Below are positions 10,012 through 18,471 of a stretch of DNA of 64,000 bases, piece by piece. Source of the stretch: Streptomyces sp. CBMA152 (GTDB taxonomy: Bacteria > Actinomycetota > Actinomycetes > Streptomycetales > Streptomycetaceae); the NCBI RefSeq assembly GCF_014596475.1, contig NZ_MECJ01000002.1:682001-746000 (forward strand). The letters are read 5' to 3'. The translations under genes and the position numbers were made by a program. Position 1 is the stretch's first letter. Each line of letters starts with the position of its first letter. The notes below the pieces were generated by a model. The model was not told the origin of the DNA and made no database searches. It saw only the letters and a list, made by a program, of their open reading frames with translations.

Positions 10012-10067
10012 ACCGCCTCGCTTGCAAGGAGTCGGCCGCTGTGCCGACTCCGAGCATCCGAGGCGGT
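10012..10067 (+). terminator. Nested hairpin terminator after plcC
   Basis: An outer stem ACCGCCTCG (10012-10020) pairs with 10059-10067. It encloses a perfect inner stem GGAGTCGGC (10028-10036) pairing with 10043-10051. It starts 24 bases after the plcC stop. There is no U-run, as is common for actinobacterial terminators. Confidence 0.6.
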
Positions 10068-10143
10068 TCCGGGACGCGCCTCTGGTGCCCACCGGGACGC
10101 GGCCCACCCGCCCGCCGCCTGAGCTGCATTGCGGCGGCTGCGC

Positions 10144-10311
10144 TCATGAACGCTTCAGGAACCTCCAATAGAACGCCGTGAACACGAGGACGATTCCGAC
10201 GTTCACCATCAGCCGCTCCCAGAGCTGATGCCTGAAGAACAGGACGTCCACCCCGACCACGACGGCTACCAGCGCGAGCACGTAGAGCACGACGACTGTC
10301 TGTCTTCCCAT
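10144..10311 (-). CDS. Small two-helix membrane protein
   Basis: A 55-residue protein starting MGRQTVVVLYVLALVAVVVG and containing two hydrophobic segments (about residues 4-20 and 32-48) that end in a basic tail (WRFLKRS). Small membrane proteins of this pattern recur in Streptomyces genomes and have no known function. The ATG at 10311 has an AGAAAGA run immediately upstream; an in-frame start 12 codons earlier would add a charged extension and lacks a ribosome-binding site. Its 3' end lies about 75 bases from the phospholipase terminator. Confidence 0.6.
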   Translation of the reverse strand: MGRQTVVVLYVLALVAVVVGVDVLFFRHQLWERLMVNVGIVLVFTAFYWRFLKRS

Positions 10312-10417
10312 TCTTTCTTTCTGCTCGACGTACACCCGCTCATACACATCGGCGAAATCAGATCACCCAGATGCCCGCTTGTCACCGAGTCCAGCCGCTC
10401 ACCGCGAGACCGGCCCC

Positions 10418-10972
10418 TCAGTCGGACGAGGCCTGGCGCTGTGCGTCGCGATGACGGCGGAAGTAGGAGATGGTGACGGCTGCGGTCAGCGGTCCCCAGA
10501 GAATCAACGGCTGGTAGAGGACGCCGACGACAAGGTGACCGGTGTGGGTCATGTCCTCGTGTGGATACGTCCACCACCAGGGGACGTTGGCCCAGATCAG
10601 TGTCAGTGCCGCTGCGCCGAGAGCGGCGGTGACGACGACGGCCTTGGGGCGGACAGGCCGCCCTCCGATCAGGGGTATCCAGCGCGGCACGACCTCACCC
10701 CACGGCCGTACCAGGCCGATCGTCAGGAAGGCGGCCAACTCGCTGAGCACACTCAGTGTCAGCATCCACACCTTGGCGCCGACCGTGTCGAAGGGCACGA
10801 AGCCCGCCGTGGTGTATCCGGCGGGGTACCCGAGCACCATCAGGATGCGCCACAGCCCGCTCGGAAGCACCACCAGCGTGGCCGCGTGCGCGGCCCACAC
10901 CGCCCAACGAGGCGGAGCCGCTGCGGATATGACAGGCGAGTGGGTTGAACGAAATCTCATGTGACTCATCAT
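10418..10972 (-). CDS. Four-helix integral membrane protein, unknown function
   Basis: A 184-residue protein with four predicted transmembrane segments: WAVWAAHAATLVVLPSGLWR, VWMLTLSVLSELAAFLTIGL, AVVVTAALGAAALTLIW and GHLVVGVLYQPLILWGPLTA. A basic C-terminus (YFRRHRDAQRQ) follows. It resembles unnamed conserved Streptomyces membrane proteins. Three starts lie in a row; the ATG at 10972 is preferred because GAGG lies six bases upstream. It is co-directional with the small membrane protein 107 bases downstream and may be co-transcribed with it. Confidence 0.65.
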   Translation of the reverse strand: MMSHMRFRSTHSPVISAAAPPRWAVWAAHAATLVVLPSGLWRILMVLGYPAGYTTAGFVPFDTVGAKVWMLTLSVLSELAAFLTIGLVRPWGEVVPRWIPLIGGRPVRPKAVVVTAALGAAALTLIWANVPWWWTYPHEDMTHTGHLVVGVLYQPLILWGPLTAAVTISYFRRHRDAQRQASSD

Positions 10973-11247
10973 CAACGGCCTCGCCGCGCGTTCCGTCAGC
11001 CTGCACGGCTGACTTGGAAGGCCGCCGGTAGGAGATGTGCGCGTGGAGTGATCAGCCGCGCGACGGAACCGTCGTCATCCTCCGAGACGATGTCCCTTGA
11101 TACGCATAGAGCCGGGCGGGGGCAGGGGTGGTGCCAGCCCTGGCCTGCGTCCCTGGTCCCCTGCACCGGGGCCTGGAGAATGACCGGAGCCGAGCGCCTG
11201 CTCAAATCCGTAGCCTGAGCGTCCCGGGCGTACGGCTTGGCGTGGGG

Positions 11248-11589
11248 TCAGGCTGTCAGTGAGGCGCGGATGAGTTCGTTCAACTCGTCGTCGGTGATGT
11301 GTGTCGCGTCTTGAGGGCGTAGCTGGATGGTGCCTTTTCCGCTGATGAGGTCCGGATGGCGGGAAGTGAAGCCTGCGGCTCGGTCCTTGTCCCATCCGTA
11401 GATCGAGATTCCGTGCTGCCAGACTCCGACGTGGAGTTTGCGGTTGCCCGTCCGGTGGGTCGGCATCCCGTAGGACAGTGCCAGGCTGGCGTCGGGGAAT
11501 GCCTCCAGGATCAGCCTGTGCATGCGGTCGAACAGTGGCCGGTGCTCGGGTGTGATGTCGTCAAGGTAGGTCTGCATTTCGGTGTCCAT
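11248..11589 (-). CDS. DUF1801 (YdhG-like) protein
   Basis: A 113-residue protein. The sequence YLDDITPEHRPLFDRMHRLI, the motif LSYGMPTHR and the segment GVWQHGISIYGWDKD match the small DUF1801/YdhG fold found in many bacteria, whose biochemical role is unknown. The length is typical of the family. The promoter and ribosome-binding site are not distinctive. The preceding 270 bases, to the membrane protein at 10972, contain no gene I can support. Confidence 0.75.
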   Translation of the reverse strand: MDTEMQTYLDDITPEHRPLFDRMHRLILEAFPDASLALSYGMPTHRTGNRKLHVGVWQHGISIYGWDKDRAAGFTSRHPDLISGKGTIQLRPQDATHITDDELNELIRASLTA

Positions 11590-11758
11590 GCGTCACCTTC
11601 TTATCGAGTCACCTGGTGAATCTACTCGGTACACCACGGGGTATCACGAAAGCTTGTAGGGCGGGCCCGGGCGGAACAGTGCTCCGGCGAGGCGGTCCAC
11701 GGTGAACGTTGATACGCATAGCGCGGCCCCTCCCACCGGGCTTGCCCCACGTGGCCTG

Positions 11759-11850
11759 GACGCAATGGCATCCTCGAAGTCGAAGTCGAACGAGAACTAC
11801 CGTTACTCGACAGACCTCCAGGTCGTCGTCGCCTGGCGGCAGGGTCTCCT
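11759..11850 (+). pseudogene. IS5-type transposase scrap
   Basis: The frame encodes MASSKSKSNENYRYSTDLQV followed by VVAWRQ. This is the stretch after the second catalytic Asp in IS5-family transposases, and it parallels SVAASSKNYRYSANMQVLI in the element at 19.6 kb. Only about 30 codons survive. Confidence 0.45.
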
Positions 11851-12006
11851 GGAGCCCTCGTCATCGGGCGGCTGCGGCTACCCGGCGCCAGCACTCGCCC
11901 GGGGCGTCGTCGGTGGCGGCGAGGCTGCGGATGTCGTTCTTGCCGTCGACCTCGATGTGGCAGTTCTGCCCGAGTGTGCAGTCGCTGGCGAGCGGTCGCT
12001 GACGAG

Positions 12007-12615
12007 CTATTCCACGTCTGGCGTGCGGAGTCCGTGCAGCAGTTGGTCGATGTGGTCTGCGGCCTGGGTGGGTTCGAGGGGCTTGTGGCCGACGAGGAGG
12101 CGGTACCAGAACAGGCCGAAGAGCTGGTCGGTGGCGGCGTCCAGGTCGGCGGAGGTGGGGAGTTCGCCGCGCTGTACGCCCCTGGTGAGCAGGGTGAGCA
12201 CGACGGCCCGCCGACTTTGCACCCACTCGCGGAAGGGTTCGGCGAAGGCGGGGTCGAGCTGTGCCTCCGCCATCAGCCCGCGCAGTGTTCGGACTCGAAG
12301 CGGGTGTGCGGAGACGCCGTACAGGGCGGTGACGAAGGCGGTCAGGTCGCCGGTGAGCGAGCCGGTGTCGGGTTCGGGCATGCGCTGCTCGACGGCCGTG
12401 CGGTAGGCGTCCATGACGAGGGCCGGCTTCGACTTCCACCAGCGGTAGATGGTGCTCTTGGCGACGTCGGAGCGGGCCGCGACACGTTCGATGGTGACGG
12501 CCTGGTAGCCGAGTTCCTCGATGAGTTCGATCGCGGCGGTGAGGACGGCGTCGTGGGCGTCCTGGCTGCGGATCCTGCCGCCGGTTCGGCGGCTTGGTGT
12601 CTGTCCACTGGGCAC
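12007..12615 (-). CDS. TetR-family repressor
   Basis: A protein of 202 residues. The N-terminal helix-turn-helix reads AVTIERVAARSDVAKSTIYR followed by WWKSKPALV (residues 37-65), typical of TetR repressors, and the C-terminal ligand domain ends LLHGLRTPDVE. It is divergently transcribed from an alpha/beta hydrolase across 73 bases containing two perfect palindromes, so it probably represses itself and that hydrolase. The GTG start at 12615 lies six bases after a TACGGT -10 element, with TTGATT 16 bases further upstream (reading the minus strand). This suggests a leaderless transcript whose promoter is covered by the operators. The ligand is unknown. Confidence 0.85.
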   Translation of the reverse strand: MPSGQTPSRRTGGRIRSQDAHDAVLTAAIELIEELGYQAVTIERVAARSDVAKSTIYRWWKSKPALVMDAYRTAVEQRMPEPDTGSLTGDLTAFVTALYGVSAHPLRVRTLRGLMAEAQLDPAFAEPFREWVQSRRAVVLTLLTRGVQRGELPTSADLDAATDQLFGLFWYRLLVGHKPLEPTQAADHIDQLLHGLRTPDVE

Positions 12616-12620
12616 GCTGT

Positions 12621-12672
12621 CACCGTAGCAGCGTGCTACGGTGAATCAAAACGCGACGGATCGTTTTGATTA
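12621..12672. promoter_or_regulatory. Double palindromic TetR operator
   Basis: Two perfect inverted repeats abut. CACCGTAGCA (12621-12630) and TGCTACGGTG (12634-12643) are separated by three bases. AATCAAAACG (12644-12653) and CGTTTTGATT (12662-12671) are separated by eight. On the minus strand the repressor gene's -10 lies in the first repeat and its -35 (TTGATT) lies in the second, so binding would block the promoter. The right-hand repeat ends 17 bases before the hydrolase ATG. Confidence 0.75.
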
Positions 12673-12688
12673 GGGGAGTGGATCGATC

Positions 12689-13270
12689 ATGAGCGAAATC
12701 GTGGTGTCGCACGGCTACGGCGCGAGCGACGACAGTGTCTGGTTCCCGTACCTGGCCGAGCAGTTGGCGGCCGACGGGCACCGGGTCACCGTGCCCCGGC
12801 TGCCGCAGAGCGCTGCCCCGCGGCTGGAGCCCTGGCGCAAGGCCTACGGTGAGGCTGTCCTGGCCGTCGGCCCCGCCGAGTCGACCGTGCTGGTCGGGCA
12901 CAGCATCGGCGGCGTGAACGTCCTGCGCTTCCTGGAGCAGCACGACCCGCAGACCGCCGGGGTGTTCGCGGGGGTGCTGCTGGTGGCGACCTCGGCGCAC
13001 GAGGTCGGGTACGACGAGCTCGCCGGGTTCTTCGAGGGTGGCTTCGACTGGGAGCGGATCCGCCGCTCGGCACGGCACTTCCGCGTACTCCAGGCCATGG
13101 ACGACCCGGTCAACCAGCCGGACCCGACGGAGCACGTCAAGCTGCTGGTCGACGGCCTCCACGCGACCGCGGTGGTGACGCCCACCGGTGCGCACTTCGG
13201 GGCCGCTCCCGACGACCACGTCGAGGTACCGGAGGCCGTCCGGCTGGTCACCGAGCTGTTGGCGCTCTGA
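12689..13270 (+). CDS. Alpha/beta hydrolase (RBBP9/YdeN-like)
   Basis: A protein of 193 residues with the short RBBP9/YdeN hydrolase fold. An HGYGASDDSVWFPYLAEQL opening is followed by the nucleophile elbow GHSIGG near residue 70, a candidate Asp in the YDELAGF/DDPVNQPDP region, and the catalytic His in GAHFGA near residue 171. The substrate is unknown. The start is preceded by AGGGGAG. It is separated by two operators from the divergent TetR repressor and is probably its direct target. A strong hairpin follows 49 bases after the stop. Confidence 0.8.
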   Translation: MSEIVVSHGYGASDDSVWFPYLAEQLAADGHRVTVPRLPQSAAPRLEPWRKAYGEAVLAVGPAESTVLVGHSIGGVNVLRFLEQHDPQTAGVFAGVLLVATSAHEVGYDELAGFFEGGFDWERIRRSARHFRVLQAMDDPVNQPDPTEHVKLLVDGLHATAVVTPTGAHFGAAPDDHVEVPEAVRLVTELLAL

Positions 13271-13318
13271 CCAACCCAGGCACATCCTCTGCTCCAGGGC
13301 GACGAGCCCTCGCCTTCC

Positions 13319-13355
13319 TCCCGGACGACGGCCCGTTGGGGCCTATCGTCCGGGA
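13319..13355 (+). terminator. Hairpin terminator after the hydrolase
   Basis: TCCCGGACGA (13319-13328) pairs perfectly with TCGTCCGGGA (13346-13355). An inner GGCCC/GGGCC pairing extends the stem. There is no T-run. Confidence 0.6.
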
Positions 13356-13489
13356 GGTCCGCATTTCGGTGGCCATCGGATGCCGCCCTCCGTCGTGGAG
13401 TGCTGCTTTCAGCGCAGCCCAGCCCCGAACGCTACGCAGGGCCACACGCCATCTGACCCCTCGGTGGCGGAGTCGGTGGACGTCGTCGG

Positions 13490-14041
13490 TTATGACGGGC
13501 GTCCGCCGAACTGCCAGTTGTGCACCTCGATGTCGGCGTACCGGTCCGGGGTCAGGATGGCGCGTGCCGTGTCCGGGTCCGGTGCTTGGAGCAGTGCTGC
13601 TGTGCCGAGCCAGGTGTTGCCGTTGTCGGAGAGCAGCGGTCCGTAGGCGATCAGCTCGTCCCGCTCGGGCGGTACCGCGAGGTCGGCGGCCTGTCCCGTG
13701 CCGAGGCCGAGCACCAGGTACCGGTTGCCGCCGGTCGGGCCGCCGGGGAAGTCCCACATGGTGCGCCCCAGCGTGTTGCGCCACCGTCGCAGCAGTACGT
13801 CCCGGTAGGCCCCGGCCTGGTAGTTCGGCTCGTCAAAGGCGAACGCGCGGGCAGTAGCGGGATCGGGCAGGTCGACGATGTGCACGCTTCCGGTGGGTGT
13901 GTCACCGTCGTCGGCGAGAGTCGGGCCCCGGGCGATCATCTCCTTCGCGTACTGGTCCATGTAGGACCAATGTTCTTCTTGCAGCTCGTCGCGCAGTGGC
14001 AGCGAGGCGGGCCGGTCACGGTGGTAGCAGAGGAACTCCAT
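13490..14041 (-). CDS. YciI-like protein with two YCII modules
   Basis: A protein of 183 residues beginning MEFLCYHRDRPAS. Two ferredoxin-like YCII modules can be seen. The first runs to PDPATARAFAFDEPNYQAG, and the second covers ELIAYGPLLSDNG to DPDTARAILTPDRYADI. YCII proteins are small dimeric alpha/beta-barrel enzymes of varied or unknown activity. The ATG at 14041 is chosen over one at 14116 because GAGGAG lies about ten bases upstream and family resemblance begins there. It lies between the hydrolase terminator and the large secreted phosphoesterase gene, with no obvious operon. Confidence 0.7.
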   Translation of the reverse strand: MEFLCYHRDRPASLPLRDELQEEHWSYMDQYAKEMIARGPTLADDGDTPTGSVHIVDLPDPATARAFAFDEPNYQAGAYRDVLLRRWRNTLGRTMWDFPGGPTGGNRYLVLGLGTGQAADLAVPPERDELIAYGPLLSDNGNTWLGTAALLQAPDPDTARAILTPDRYADIEVHNWQFGGRPS

Positions 14042-14184
14042 GCCTAAAGATCTCCTCAAGGAGGCCACCAGGTCGAGTGGGTTTCCCTGCGACGTCTTCG
14101 ACTTGGGCGATTGCAACGACCAGTAGCCTTCGCCGCCGCTGACGGCCGACCGGGGTTGTCACCCGGCCGACCGTCGCTGCGGGG

Positions 14185-16887
14185 TCAGTTGGTGTTGATG
14201 GCGGTGTCGTCGATCACGAACGAGGTCTGCTTGGTGTAGTCCTCGTGCCCGGTGAACTTCAGCGTCACCGTCTGGCCTGCGTAGGCCGACAGGTCGAAGG
14301 TGTGCTGGGCGTAGCCGGTGAGGCGGTCGAGGTTGGAGTACGTGTGGAGGGTCGACAGTACGGTGCCGGAGCTGTTGAGGATCTGCACCTTGAGGGTGTC
14401 GTAGGCGCTGGTCGTGGAGGTCTCCGCCGTGTCGACGTGCAGCCAGAAGCTCAACTGCTCTGAGGAGCAGCCGGTCGGCAGGGTCACCGTCTGCGCCAGG
14501 GTGTCGGTGTGGGTGGTGCCGTAGCCGTCCAGCCAGGCGTCCCAGCTGCCGGAGTGCGGTGGCTCGGTGGAGGAGTTGTCGACCACGCCGGTGGTCGTGG
14601 ACCAGGGCGAGGCGGTGCCGGTTTCGAAGCCCGGATTGCCGAGGACCTGCTGCGCGGTGCAGCCGCCGGGCGTGGCGCTCGCCTCGTTGCTCCGGGCGCT
14701 CTCGCCGATCGGGTTCACGGCGGTGACCTTGTAGTAGTAGGCCTGTCCGTTGGTGAGTCCGGTGTCCGTGCAGGAGAGCACAACGGCCAGGTTGCTGCAG
14801 CCGCCCGAGGTGAGGAGGGTCTCCGAGCCGCTGGCAGTGCCGCGGTAGACCTTGTAGGAGGTGATGTTGACGCCGCCGTTGCTCGAGGGGGCCTGCCAGT
14901 TCAGCGTGACCTGCCCGCTGGCGGGCGCGGCGGTGAGACCTGTCGGGGCGCCCGGGGGCGCGCCGGCGATGGGCGAGGCCGTGATGGTCACGGTCGACGT
15001 GGCACTCTTGGCGGGAGTGGAGCTGTCGGTGACCGTGAGCGTTGCCGTGTAGGTGCCGGCGGTGCTGTAGGTGTGGGTCGGGTTCTGCGCGGTGTTGGCC
15101 GCGGAGCCGTCGCCGAAGTCCCAGCTGTACGAGTACGACGGTGTCCCGCCCGTGGCCGTACCGGTGAAGGACACGTTCAGCGGCACCTGCCCGGAGGTCG
15201 GCGCGGCCGAGGCGCTGGCCGCCAGCGGATTGCCGACCGCGCTCACGTTCAGCGCGACCGTCGAGGTGGCCGTATGAGCCGGGGAGGCGCTGTCGGTGAC
15301 CGTGAGCGTTGCCGTGTAGGTGCCGGCGGTGCTGTAGGTGTGGGTCGGGTTCTGCGCGGTGTTGGCCGCGGAGCCGTCGCCGAAGTCCCAGCTGTAGTGG
15401 TAGGGCGCGGTCCCGCCCGAGGCCGAGCCGGTGAAGTTGACCGCCAGCGGCGCGTTGCCCGTGGTCGGCGAGGCGCCTGCGGAGGCGGACAAGGGAGTGG
15501 CGCCCTGGATCCACAGGTCTTCCAGCGGGTCGCCCAGGCCTGCCTGATCGTTGGTGGTCATCGGGAAGGTACTCAGCCCGAGGTTGCCGTTCGGGTCGAT
15601 GACGCCCGAGTGGACGTTCTCCATGACGCGTTCCATCGCCGCCAGCACGTTGTTCGTGGAGTAGGCGATATGGCTGAGGTAGGCCTGCTTCATGTACTTG
15701 GGCGAGGCGATGACGACGGTCGGCACCCGGTAGGTGTTGCTGACGTGGTCCGGGCCGTTGCTGCCGTTCTGGGTGTCGTCCTCGGTCACCACGATGACCG
15801 TGTTGTCTTTGTAGGACGCGTTGTTCATGACGGAGTCGACGATCTGCTTGGTGACCGAGTCGTTCTTTTGGATGTCCTGGTAGGTGCCGGGGTGGTCGTT
15901 GAACAGCTCGACGTAGGAGTACGCGGGCAGGCCGTTGGCCGCCACGAAGTTCATGTAGTTGTTCCCGATGACCTGGTCGTCATCGTTCTGCGCCTTGCAG
16001 GTGTAGTTGTTGTAGTCGAGCTCCTCCGGGATCGTCGTGCCCGGCCGGTTGACCGGCAGTATCTCAAGGGCGTTGGTGGCGGGGTTGCGCCAGTAGCCGC
16101 TGCCGGTGCTGAGCATCCAGTAGAAGTCGCCCTCGGTCACCATCGACAGCTGGGCGGTTCCGGACCCGATGCCCGTCTGCGCCACGCAGGGGTTGGTTCC
16201 CTCGCCCGACGGGCCCGAAGCACCCTTGAGGAAGCGGTCGAACTGGGTGCCGGTGGCGGCGGGGTAGGACTGCTGCTGCGAGCTGGAGGACGACTGCCCG
16301 GAGAACAGCCACCAGTGGTTGGGTCCGCTCGGGGGCTGCGTGCCGGTGCTGTAGGAGTCCAGCAGCGAGTAGGTCTTGGCGAGCGTGTGCAGGTTCGGCA
16401 CCGAGCTGATGTGGTTCGTGCCCTGCACGGCGCCGTTGCACCCGGACTGCACCGTGGTGGCGCAGTCGCCGAGGTAGTCGTCGAAGGTGTGGTTCTCCCG
16501 GGTCAGCATCACGAAGTGCGTGAACGGCGGGAAGTAGGGAGCGAGCGGGTTCGTCGCCGCGGTGGTCTTCCCGCCCCCGGTGGTCGCCTTGGCCGAGTAG
16601 CTGTGCGGCTGCGGGAACTTGGCGAACTCAACGCCCGGCGCGGCGAAGTGGGCGCCTGTGCAGTTGTAGTCGTCGGGCTTGTAGGACTGGGGACGCTGCC
16701 CCTCGGGGAGGTTCTTGGCGTCCTCCGGGTCCTGGTCGGCGTCCCAGTTCTTCAGCGTGCACGAGCCCACGCCGGTGGCGGGGTGTGTGGCACTGCCCGT
16801 TGCCGCCACTTGCGCCGAGCTCTGGATCCCACTGAGCAGAAGGGCCAGGCCGGCCACGCCCGCCAGCCATAATCTGGACTTCTTCAT
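14185..16887 (-). CDS. Secreted phosphoesterase with PKD, FN3 and C-terminal sandwich domains
   Basis: A protein of 900 residues. A signal peptide (KKSRLWLAGVAGLALLLSG) leads into a PF04185 phosphoesterase domain with HFVMLTRENHTFDDYLGD near residue 130 and VIVVTEDDTQNGSNGPDH near residue 370. Two PKD domains (SWDFGDGSAANTAQNPTH occurs twice), one FN3 domain (PGAPTGLTAAPASGQVTLNW) and a carbohydrate-binding-like C-terminal sandwich follow. The accessory modules suggest binding to a surface or polymer while a phosphoester is cleaved. ATG 16887 is chosen because GGGAG is correctly spaced for it; a GTG two codons earlier overlaps the ribosome-binding site. It is the second secreted member of this family in the window, after plcC. 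Confidence 0.8.
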   Translation of the reverse strand: MKKSRLWLAGVAGLALLLSGIQSSAQVAATGSATHPATGVGSCTLKNWDADQDPEDAKNLPEGQRPQSYKPDDYNCTGAHFAAPGVEFAKFPQPHSYSAKATTGGGKTTAATNPLAPYFPPFTHFVMLTRENHTFDDYLGDCATTVQSGCNGAVQGTNHISSVPNLHTLAKTYSLLDSYSTGTQPPSGPNHWWLFSGQSSSSSQQQSYPAATGTQFDRFLKGASGPSGEGTNPCVAQTGIGSGTAQLSMVTEGDFYWMLSTGSGYWRNPATNALEILPVNRPGTTIPEELDYNNYTCKAQNDDDQVIGNNYMNFVAANGLPAYSYVELFNDHPGTYQDIQKNDSVTKQIVDSVMNNASYKDNTVIVVTEDDTQNGSNGPDHVSNTYRVPTVVIASPKYMKQAYLSHIAYSTNNVLAAMERVMENVHSGVIDPNGNLGLSTFPMTTNDQAGLGDPLEDLWIQGATPLSASAGASPTTGNAPLAVNFTGSASGGTAPYHYSWDFGDGSAANTAQNPTHTYSTAGTYTATLTVTDSASPAHTATSTVALNVSAVGNPLAASASAAPTSGQVPLNVSFTGTATGGTPSYSYSWDFGDGSAANTAQNPTHTYSTAGTYTATLTVTDSSTPAKSATSTVTITASPIAGAPPGAPTGLTAAPASGQVTLNWQAPSSNGGVNITSYKVYRGTASGSETLLTSGGCSNLAVVLSCTDTGLTNGQAYYYKVTAVNPIGESARSNEASATPGGCTAQQVLGNPGFETGTASPWSTTTGVVDNSSTEPPHSGSWDAWLDGYGTTHTDTLAQTVTLPTGCSSEQLSFWLHVDTAETSTTSAYDTLKVQILNSSGTVLSTLHTYSNLDRLTGYAQHTFDLSAYAGQTVTLKFTGHEDYTKQTSFVIDDTAINTN
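15022..15396 (-). repeat. Exact 108-base duplication inside the PKD modules
   Basis: Positions 15022-15129 and 15289-15396 are identical over 108 bases, at a pitch of 267 bases. They encode the core of both PKD domains. Identity at the DNA level, silent sites included, shows a recent tandem duplication or gene conversion. Such a repeat can recombine to add or remove a domain in frame. Confidence 0.85.
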
Positions 16888-17253
16888 CGGCACTCCCGTA
16901 TCGAGTCGCGATCTACGCGCGATGAATCTCAGCCACTACGGGATTGTGACGATGGGTCATGGACCCGACAAGGGGGCTCGTTTGATCCACTCTGCTCTTG
17001 TCGAGGCAGTCGTCCCGCGTTCGTCCACCGTTGTCGCCGCCGCCACCGGTGCCGCGTGCCAGGGGCAGCGCGTTGCACGGTGCGAGGCAGCAACAAGTGA
17101 GTCCTGGGCGCGGACGGCATCGCCGTCGGTGGTGCTCCTGGGAATACGGATCCGCGCTTGATTCTTGAACGCGAGGGAACGGTCGCGGTGTTGGCGCCTC
17201 TGGCGCGCGGCCGTCCGAGCCTTGTCCGAACGACAAAGTGCGGTGATCACGCG
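16888..17253. other. Intergenic region without a recognised gene
   Basis: This 366-base stretch lies between the phosphoesterase start and the broken oxidoreductase. Only short frames without family resemblance are present. It presumably holds the promoters of both genes. Confidence 0.35.
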
Positions 17254-17899
17254 ATGCGGTTCCACGAGTACGGCGGGGTCGATGTGCTGCGGGTGGAGGA
17301 GGTGGAGCGGCCAGTGCCCGGGTCTGGTCAGGTGCTGGTCGAGGTCCGCGCTGCCGGGATACAGCCCGGCGAGGCGCACATCCGCACGGGCGCGCTGCAT
17401 GAACGCTGGCCGGCGGCATTTCCCTCCGGGCAGGGCAGTGATCTGGCCGGCGTCGTGGTGGAGGCCGGCCCGCACGTCCGGGGCTTCGCGGTGGGCGATG
17501 AGGTTCTGGGCTTCACTCACCGGCGGGCCAGCCATGCGCAGTTCGTCGTGGTCGATGACGTGAATCTGGTCTCCCGTCCGGCAGGCGTCCGGCGGCAGGA
17601 TCGACGCGTTCATCGACACCTTCGGCGACGGCTACGTGGCACTGGCGGTGCAGCTGGGCGTGCGACCCGAGAGAATCAACACGATCAGCGACTGGCAGGC
17701 CGCGGCCGAGGTCGGCGCGCGGACCCACGGAGAAGGTGCGGCGGCGTGTGCAGTCGTGCTCGGCGAGCTGGCCCGGCTTGCTGCGCGGGGGCAGTTGGAA
17801 GTGCCGATCGCCCGCACCTACCCGCTGGAACACGCACAAGACGCCCTCCACGAGCTGGAACAGCAGCACACCCACGGCAAGATCGCGCTCCGGCCCTAT
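17254..17899 (+). pseudogene. Quinone-oxidoreductase-like (zinc-free MDR) gene with internal deletion
   Basis: The first 110 codons read MRFHEYGGVDVLRVEEVERP through FAVGDEVLGFTHRRASHAQF to VSRPAG, the N-terminal GroES-like domain of NADP-dependent quinone oxidoreductases. At about 17585 the sequence jumps into another frame, reading GGRIDAFIDTFGDGYVALAV through RPERINTISDWQAAAEVGAR to LEHAQDALHELEQQHTHGKI. That is the family's C-terminal half. The nucleotide-binding GxxGxxG segment, roughly 90 codons, is deleted, and the two parts are out of frame. The IS630 left inverted repeat begins at the normal end of the protein (KIALRP), removing its stop codon. The gene cannot make an active enzyme. 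Confidence 0.8.
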
Positions 17900-17955
17900 G
17901 AGTCTTTCGTTAGTCCGGTGGGTGCAGGGGGCGTCGGTGGTGTGAGGATGTCAGC

Positions 17956-18471
17956 GTGCCTTCCGATCCTGCATCTGTTGTGTCCGAATCCTCTGTTCTG
18001 CCGCTGGCGCGGCCGCAGTTGGCCGAGGCCCGGCGTATGCGTGCGGTCGAGTTGTTCGAGCAGAGACGTCCTGATGCCGAGGTCACGCGGATGGTGGGGA
18101 TCCACCCTGGGAGCGTGCGCCGGTGGAAACGCCTGTGGGAGCAAGGCGGGGCCCAAGCGCTGCGGCGACGGCCGGCCACCGGTCGACCACCCAAGCTCGA
18201 TGACACCCAAGTCGAAGCGGTGCGGGCCGCGTTGGAACAGGGCGCCCAGACCCACGGGTTCGAAGCCGACCTGTGGACCCTGGAGCGGGCCGGCATCGTG
18301 ATTGAACGCCTGACCGGGGTGAAGCTCGCGCGGGCATCGGTGTGGCGACTGCTCACCGGGCGGCTGGGGTGGAGTCTGCAGCGGCCCAGACGCCAGGCAG
18401 TGGAGCGGGACGAGGCGGAGATCGCCCGGTGGGTGGCTCAGGAATGGCCGCGCATCAAGAAGGGCCGGTGA
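17956..18471 (+). CDS. IS630 orfA, helix-turn-helix protein
   Basis: A protein of 171 residues from GTG 17956. The helix-turn-helix region reads RRMRAVELFEQRRPDAEVTR followed by MVGIHPGSVRRWKRLWEQGG, and a second DNA-binding half follows (ARASVWRLLTGRLGWSLQRP). It ends IKKGR at TGA 18469-18471, which overlaps the GTG of orfB (GTGA). In this IS630 group, orfA supplies the DNA-recognition half of the transposase and may be joined to orfB by coupling or ribosomal slippage. The frame is intact here. Confidence 0.8.
   Translation: MPSDPASVVSESSVLPLARPQLAEARRMRAVELFEQRRPDAEVTRMVGIHPGSVRRWKRLWEQGGAQALRRRPATGRPPKLDDTQVEAVRAALEQGAQTHGFEADLWTLERAGIVIERLTGVKLARASVWRLLTGRLGWSLQRPRRQAVERDEAEIARWVAQEWPRIKKGR

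Noticed and set aside
14509..16872. A 787-residue plus-strand frame opposite the PKD phosphoesterase
   Set aside because: It mirrors a clear secreted protein on the other strand and shows only GC-driven Gly/Val/Arg composition.
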